Shown here: piece after piece, positions 6,984 through 11,368 of the stretch | How positions within the stretch are numbered: position 1 is the stretch's first letter | Layout of the letters: every line of letters begins with the position of its first letter | Source: an uncultured Tidjanibacter sp. | Lineage (GTDB): Bacteria > Bacteroidota > Bacteroidia > Bacteroidales > Rikenellaceae | DNA: 11,368 nucleotides | Reading direction: 5' to 3' | Assembly: GCA_934663885.1 (NCBI GenBank) | Contig: CAKUKW010000046.1 | Location: forward strand, 1 to 11,368 | Notes under the pieces: model-generated | What the model was told of the DNA's origin: nothing | The model's database searches: none | The model's input: only the letters and a program-made list of their open reading frames with translations | Position numbers and translations under genes: made by a program

Positions 6984-7886
6984 ATGAAAAAACTATTTTT
7001 AATTCTGGCTTTCCTGGCACTCGCTGCGTCAGGGGCAAAAGCCCAGCAGATAATGACGATAAAGGTCGACGGAAGCGGCGGCGGAAGGGTCGATGTTTTC
7101 GGGCTGGACGGAAATACCAAAATGAAGAAGATGGACGACGCCTACCTCCAGTGCATATACAACGCGAAATACGTAAGGGATACGATAAATCCCCAAGAGA
7201 ATACGGGGGAGGACATACTGGTGCTTATGGTAGGCCCTAAAGCCTCGAAATTCTACAGCCAGAAGACATTCCTGGCAGACTCCGCTATCAATGCTGAAAT
7301 GGCCCCGGGAAGACCGATTGATTTAACTAACGGCAGTAAATACGAACAGGGGGAAACCTATATACTGTATAAAGACCGCGAAAAGGGGGAACTAATTTAT
7401 ACCGACAAGATATCTATGGACCACTTCATATACCAGGAAAAACTGGAGCCGCAAAAGTGGGAGATACTCGATGAAACGAAAGAGATACTCGGATACGAGT
7501 GCCAGAAGGCAGAGTGCGATTTCCGGGGCAGGCGCTACGAGGCATGGTTCACCCGGGAACTGCCAATCAGTGAAGGCCCGTGGAAATTCGAAGGCCTGCC
7601 TGGGCTCATACTGGCCGTCGCGGACGACCAGGGACACTATTCTTTCGAAATGGCAGGAATTACCCGGGTCGAAAATATCCCGATAAACTACGCAGATGCA
7701 AAATACCACAAGACCAAAAGGAAAGATTTTCTGAAAACAAAACTCAAATACGCTACCAACCCCCTCGAATACCTGCAGAACAACTTGGGAGCCCAGATAA
7801 CAATCACGAACGTCGACGGTACGCCCATATCCGGATCCGAACTCCATTTCATGAAATACGACTTCATGGAGAAGGATTATAAATAA
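6984..7886 (+). CDS. GLPGLI-family secreted protein (second paralogue)
   Basis: 300-residue exported protein with signal peptide MKKLFLILAFLALAASGAKA and cleavage before QQ, near residue 20-21. It aligns end to end with the preceding gene product at roughly 60% identity by eye, with small indels only in the N-terminal quarter. The signature GLPGLI is at 204-209 (EGPWKFEGLPGLILAV). Cys57, Cys173 and Cys178 are shared with the paralogue. The segments YKDREK, LIYTDKI, KEILGYECQKA, YEAWF and FMKYDFME are nearly invariant between the two. The outer-membrane barrel gene starts 19 nt after the stop, so the two are almost certainly co-transcribed. Function is unknown; a periplasmic role with the barrel is inferred from linkage. 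The start is preceded by an A-rich AAAAGGAAAT, a plausible ribosome site. Confidence 0.9.
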   Translation: MKKLFLILAFLALAASGAKAQQIMTIKVDGSGGGRVDVFGLDGNTKMKKMDDAYLQCIYNAKYVRDTINPQENTGEDILVLMVGPKASKFYSQKTFLADSAINAEMAPGRPIDLTNGSKYEQGETYILYKDREKGELIYTDKISMDHFIYQEKLEPQKWEILDETKEILGYECQKAECDFRGRRYEAWFTRELPISEGPWKFEGLPGLILAVADDQGHYSFEMAGITRVENIPINYADAKYHKTKRKDFLKTKLKYATNPLEYLQNNLGAQITITNVDGTPISGSELHFMKYDFMEKDYK

Positions 7887-7905
7887 CCGCGGAAAGTAAC
7901 CGCAG

Positions 7906-10515
7906 ATGAAGAGCAGTATGAAATACATCTTACTATTATTGGTTTCTTTCCTGGCCGCAGGAAACGCCTACGGTCAGGAAAGAATACTCGAGGGTATTGT
8001 GGTCGACGGTACCGATAAAGAGTCCGTAACGGGAGTTATAGTCACGTTAAGCAATGCCGAGAACAAAATAATCAGGCATGCAACAACCAACTCCAAGGGA
8101 GAATTCCGAATCTCGACAACGGCAGACCTCGAAGGATGTACCCTGAATTTCGCAATGATGGGCTACGAAAAACATACGGTTCCCGTCTCCGGTATAACGG
8201 CCCCCATCAGAGTGGAGCTGAATCCCGCCGTAACCAATATAAAGGAAATAAGGATAAAAGCACCGGACATTAGCCTCCGTAACGATACGCTTATATATGA
8301 CGCCGGCAAATACACGGCCGCCCAGGATCAAAATATTGGTGACGTGCTCAAGAGGCTCCCCGGGGTGGATGTGAAGGACAACGGACAGATCGAATACCAG
8401 GGTAAACCCATCAATAAACTCTATATTGAAGGTAACGACCTGGTGGGGGGCAAGCATGGCCTGGCGACGCAGAATATATCCCCGAAGGACGTGAAATCGG
8501 TGGAAGTAATGGAAAACCACCAGCCTATAAAATCCCTGAAGGATATCGACTATTCAGAGAACGCGGCGATAAACCTCAAGTTGCAGGATGACGCCAAGGG
8601 ACGCTGGGTGGGGACCGCAGGTATCGGGGTGGGCGTCACGCCGCTGCTCGCGCAGGGCTCGCTGTTCGGCATGCGTATCGGGAAGGGATGGCAGGGCCTC
8701 CAGAACATTAAAGCCAATAATACCGGAACGAACCTGGGAAGGGAGATGAGCAATTTCTCTTTCATGGACTCTTTCGGCGCGGGCAGCGGAAACCTCAGCG
8801 ACTACATAAGCATCGGAACCGGTTCGGCGCCGCTCGCGGACAAACGTACACGGTTCAACCATTCGGCGATGTTCTCCAGTAATAATTCGCGTAAGATCTC
8901 CGATGATTATAAACTCGACATCCGGCTGAACTATCTGGCCGAAAAACTGGAGGCGAATAACTCGCGCGTCTCTTCTTACTTCTTTGAGGACGGCACACAG
9001 CTGGATATTGAAGACAACAACAGCATGCTTTCGAAAAACCATACCCTTAACGGCGAGGTGGCGGTGGAGGCGAATACCGATAAATACTACCTTCGCAACA
9101 GGCTTTCGGCGGATATGGAGTGGAAAGATACCGAGTTGGCTGTTACAGGCACAACGCCCAACGACCAGTTCGCGAAGCTGCCGTCCACAAAAATAGCCAA
9201 TAACTTCTCGCTGGTAAAACGAACCGGGAAGAATGCTTTTACTATCTCATCCCTTAACCAGTTCATATCAAAGCCACATTCATTGAGTGTGGAAAGGGTG
9301 GGCGCCAGGCAGCACCAAACGGCCACTGCATCCGCCTTCTATTCAAATACCAGCATTTCTTACAGTTACGGATGGCGCAAGTGGCAGCTTTCGGCGCGTG
9401 CAGGGTTCACGGCCAACCTGAGGCGGCTGGAGAGCGAACTTACCGGATTGGAGAGCGAGAAATTCCCGCTGGAGAACAACTCTTCGATGAACTATCTACA
9501 GTGGTATGTACTTCCTGCAATTACGTACAGAAGCGGAAGTTTCCGCGCTACTCTTAATATTCCCCTTAATTATTACAACTACCGCTTTAACGACAGGTTG
9601 GGTGGCGGACTTGTTACGGACAACGATTTCATAACGGCGCCTTCGCTTTCTCTGAATTACAGGATCTCTTCGAAATGGACGCTCTACGCATCGGGGAATA
9701 TAAGAAAGCAGCCGGTAGACGAAAGCAACTTTTACACGGGGCTCATCATGGCTAACTTCCGCTCCCTTAACGCGGGAATAGTGGACTTCGGCAACAGCTC
9801 CGCAAAAAGCGTTTCCGCCGGTTTCGAATACAAGAACCCCATAAATTCATGGTTCTTCAACGGTAACGTCACACGTTCGCGCAATACTTCTATATATACT
9901 GTATCCGAAGACTTCATAGGCGGCGGAGAATATATAGTCAATACGCTGGTGCCGCAGGCCAACGATATGGACGTATGGTCGGCACGCGGCTCCGTCAGCA
10001 AGGGGCTCGACAGGATAAAGGGGCTCCTCGCGCTCGATGTAAACTACAGTGACGTCACGTCTTCCATGATACGCGACGGGGTGCTGATACCTTTCACTTC
10101 GCGGACGCTCTCGCTGGCACCGCGCCTGAACGGCCTTATATTCAAGTGGCTCAGCGCTGAATACAAACTCTCCTTTTCGAGGTCCTATATGGACGGCGCA
10201 GGGGGAAACAGCCATACCGACGGATATACACAATCGTTATCACTTCACTTCTACCCTACCAAAAAACTCAACTTCAGTATCTCGGGAGAGCATTATTACA
10301 ATCAGATATCACCGACCCGGTCAAAACACTTCCTCTTTGTAGACATAAGCGCTATTTACAGGATAAAGAGCAATTGGGAAATAAGCCTGTCTGCAACCAA
10401 CCTGCTTAACGAAAAAGAATATTCGTATATGATGCTGGGCGAGCTTTCATCTGTCCGCGCGTCGTATGCCATCCGCCCTCGCAACATCATATTGAGTACG
10501 TACATCAGGTTCTGA
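7906..10515 (+). CDS. TonB-dependent-receptor-like outer-membrane beta-barrel with carboxypeptidase-regulatory-like domain
   Basis: 869-residue predicted outer-membrane protein. The signal peptide is about MKSSMKYILLLLVSFLAAGN-AYG (cleavage ~23); a second ATG at 7918 (MKYILL) is an equally possible start. Residues ~26-106 form a carboxypeptidase-regulatory-like beta-sandwich (LEGIVVDGTDKESVTGV, KGEFRIS, FAMMGYEKHTV). Residues ~125-225 look like a receptor plug (NIGDVLKRLPGVDVKDNGQI, INKLYIEGNDL, VKSVEVMENHQPIKSL). From ~232 to the end are amphipathic strands rich in aromatic girdle residues and Asn/Ser loops, closing with NIILSTYIRF, whose C-terminal Phe fits a BAM-recognised last strand. I see no clear TonB box and no SusD-type partner gene, so this is probably not a SusC polysaccharide receptor. 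Coupling to the GLPGLI gene 19 nt upstream suggests joint action in import, export or envelope assembly. A strong terminator follows. Confidence 0.88.
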   Translation: MKSSMKYILLLLVSFLAAGNAYGQERILEGIVVDGTDKESVTGVIVTLSNAENKIIRHATTNSKGEFRISTTADLEGCTLNFAMMGYEKHTVPVSGITAPIRVELNPAVTNIKEIRIKAPDISLRNDTLIYDAGKYTAAQDQNIGDVLKRLPGVDVKDNGQIEYQGKPINKLYIEGNDLVGGKHGLATQNISPKDVKSVEVMENHQPIKSLKDIDYSENAAINLKLQDDAKGRWVGTAGIGVGVTPLLAQGSLFGMRIGKGWQGLQNIKANNTGTNLGREMSNFSFMDSFGAGSGNLSDYISIGTGSAPLADKRTRFNHSAMFSSNNSRKISDDYKLDIRLNYLAEKLEANNSRVSSYFFEDGTQLDIEDNNSMLSKNHTLNGEVAVEANTDKYYLRNRLSADMEWKDTELAVTGTTPNDQFAKLPSTKIANNFSLVKRTGKNAFTISSLNQFISKPHSLSVERVGARQHQTATASAFYSNTSISYSYGWRKWQLSARAGFTANLRRLESELTGLESEKFPLENNSSMNYLQWYVLPAITYRSGSFRATLNIPLNYYNYRFNDRLGGGLVTDNDFITAPSLSLNYRISSKWTLYASGNIRKQPVDESNFYTGLIMANFRSLNAGIVDFGNSSAKSVSAGFEYKNPINSWFFNGNVTRSRNTSIYTVSEDFIGGGEYIVNTLVPQANDMDVWSARGSVSKGLDRIKGLLALDVNYSDVTSSMIRDGVLIPFTSRTLSLAPRLNGLIFKWLSAEYKLSFSRSYMDGAGGNSHTDGYTQSLSLHFYPTKKLNFSISGEHYYNQISPTRSKHFLFVDISAIYRIKSNWEISLSATNLLNEKEYSYMMLGELSSVRASYAIRPRNIILSTYIRF

Positions 10516-10559
10516 CATCACCCGCCGTAAGGCAACCAGAATAAATTTTTCATACGAAA

Positions 10560-10602
10560 GCCGCTGTTTGGAAAAGATTCTTCAGGCAGCGGCGATTTTT
10601 TC
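10560..10602 (+). terminator. Rho-independent terminator after the barrel gene
   Basis: GCCGCTG (10560-10566) pairs perfectly with CAGCGGC (10587-10593). Six further pairs inwards, including wobbles, give a 13-bp stem, followed by GATTTTTTC. It starts 45 nt after the TGA at 10513-10515 and insulates the GLPGLI-barrel transcript from the rRNA promoters downstream. Between 10603 and about 10735 I see no further gene or site. Confidence 0.85.
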
Positions 10603-10769
10603 ATGGAGTCACAATATTCCAGGCAACAGCATCGTTTTATATTCGCTCTGCTCAGAAACAATGACCGGTTCAATCCCAAACTACCGAACCGTAGCTTCCG
10701 ACAGAACAGACTCCCTGACAACATGTTAAAGTCGATACGAAAAAAATCTGAAAAATAATTCGGATTTAA

Positions 10770-10802
10770 TTTGGAAATTCGGAATGATTAAACTTATCTT
10801 TG
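10770..10802 (+). promoter_or_regulatory. rRNA operon promoter P1
   Basis: TTTG (10770-10773), 21 bp, then TATCTTTG (10795-10802), a full match to the Bacteroidota TAnnTTTG box. The expected start is about 10807-10809, roughly 490 nt before 16S. Two A-rich runs at 10740-10758 lie just upstream and could act like an UP element. AATTCGGA occurs twice (10757-10764 and 10776-10783), flanking the -33 box. No ORF begins close downstream, so this reads as the distal of two tandem rRNA promoters. Confidence 0.7.
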
Positions 10803-10921
10803 CACCCGCCTTCGGAAATTAATACGGAGGTCACAAACGGGAAAAAGAAGAAACCGTTCGAAATTCCCTCGCCGCTTACAGAGTTAGGCCGGCAAACAAA
10901 CAGGAAAACAAGTTCTGAAAA

Positions 10922-10953
10922 AAATTTACCTCCAAAACGTAAATTTGTTTTGG
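10922..10953. repeat. Two overlapping, mutually exclusive palindromes at promoter P2
   Basis: AAATTTAC (10922-10929) is the exact reverse complement of GTAAATTT (10939-10946). CCAAAAC (10932-10938) is the exact reverse complement of GTTTTGG (10947-10953). The arms interleave, so only one stem can form at a time in RNA or cruciform DNA. The second palindrome contains the -33 TTTG of P2. This could be an operator, or, in transcripts from P1, a switchable structure. Confidence 0.45.
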
Positions 10954-10979
10954 GGAATAAAAAATAACGCATATATTTG
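10949..10979 (+). promoter_or_regulatory. rRNA operon promoter P2
   Basis: TTTG (10949-10952), 19 bp, then TATATTTG (10972-10979): a full consensus match with ideal spacing. The expected start is about 10985, giving a leader of about 310 nt before 16S. P1 and P2 both continue into a GCA-C-rich start (GCACCCG and GCAGCCCG), which suggests related initiation regions. Tandem promoters are common for rRNA operons. Confidence 0.75.
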
Positions 10980-10984
10980 CAGCC

Positions 10985-11297
10985 CGTTTCGATAAGATAC
11001 GGTGAGCCGCAAAGATTGCGAAAGAGGAGAAGCACTTATCATGCCAATCCTAAAAATAAAGTTCTTTGAAGATATTTAAGCAGCTAAAAGTTTATCCGGG
11101 TTCTTACCTAGGAACTCGGTTTCAAAGCGAAATTCTTTTGAAAGTGAGAATTCAAGGCAGCCGATGCGAGCAAAGCGCAGTTTACTAACCGTAAATGAGC
11201 AGTTGCGAGTCAGAAGGCTAACGAAGAATACGCCTTTCTAAAAGAGTTTCGAACAATACCTTTGAGATATAGCCAAGATTATAACAAATACTATTTT
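10985..11297 (+). other. 16S rRNA 5' leader with boxA-like antitermination site
   Basis: This 313-nt stretch has no convincing CDS and leads directly into 16S. AAAGTTCTTTGAAGATATTT (11058-11077) resembles the boxA-like element usually found before Bacteroidota 16S genes, where Nus factors load to prevent premature termination. Small hairpins are possible at 11098-11117 (GGGTTC with GAACTC, one wobble) and 11131-11152 (AATTCT with AGAATT). The RNase III processing stem should pair with sequence beyond 16S, outside the window, so it cannot be placed. Confidence 0.65.

Positions 11298-11368
<71 letters not shown>

Noticed and set aside
7906..10515. SusC-type glycan receptor
   Set aside because: No SusD-like lipoprotein or glycan-degrading enzyme lies nearby, and the plug sequence does not show the usual SusC features; GLPGLI linkage points elsewhere.
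10518..10724. 68-residue minus-strand open frame after the barrel gene
   Set aside because: It runs through the terminator hairpin and has no recognisable features.
11041..11079. 12-codon ORF (MPILKIKFFEDI) in the rRNA leader
   Set aside because: It coincides with the boxA-like site in a non-coding rRNA leader; very short ORFs occur by chance.

Overview
The window reads as chromosome of a Bacteroidota bacterium, most likely order Bacteroidales and possibly Alistipes/Rikenellaceae-like. This rests on the first ~70 nt of a 16S rRNA gene at the right edge, on promoters of the Bacteroidota type (TTTG ... TAnnTTTG), and on gene families typical of that phylum: a fimbrillin-type lipoprotein, two GLPGLI proteins, an outer-membrane barrel with a carboxypeptidase-regulatory-like N-domain, and an RprX/RprY-like two-component pair. 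The genus is an impression only.

Left part (1-3298, + strand): the 3' end of an unidentified CDS whose tail resembles fimbrial-subunit C-termini, then a 1033-residue predicted lipoprotein. That lipoprotein has an N-terminal FimA/Mfa1-like region, Ig/BACON-like middle modules and a C-terminal alpha/beta domain. It looks like a large accessory or tip-type fimbrial protein. Its translation start is odd: the only good start is a GTG inside a strong hairpin, shortly after an in-frame stop that closes an 11-codon ORF.

Middle (3299-5948): two hairpins separate the fimbrial gene from a convergent two-gene operon on the minus strand, sensor kinase (4102-5805) then OmpR/PhoB-type regulator (3423-4112), overlapping by 11 nt. 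The 143-nt divergent intergenic region carries promoter-like boxes for both directions. Between them lies an element with three TTAA cores spaced exactly 10 bp apart.

Right-middle (5949-10515, + strand): two tandem paralogous GLPGLI-family secreted proteins, then a TonB-dependent-receptor-like outer-membrane barrel 19 nt after the second one. The TTAA element upstream of the first GLPGLI gene recurs (22 of 29 positions) upstream of the second at nearly the same distance from the start codon. I infer that the adjacent response regulator binds both copies, so that kinase, regulator, two GLPGLI proteins and barrel form one envelope regulon module. This is the most interesting observation here.

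Right end (10516-11368): a strong terminator, then the rRNA operon control region. It has two tandem consensus promoters (P1, P2), an unusual pair of mutually exclusive palindromes over the P2 -33 box, a ~310-nt leader with a boxA-like antitermination site, and the start of 16S rRNA. No mobile elements, CRISPR arrays or tRNAs were seen.
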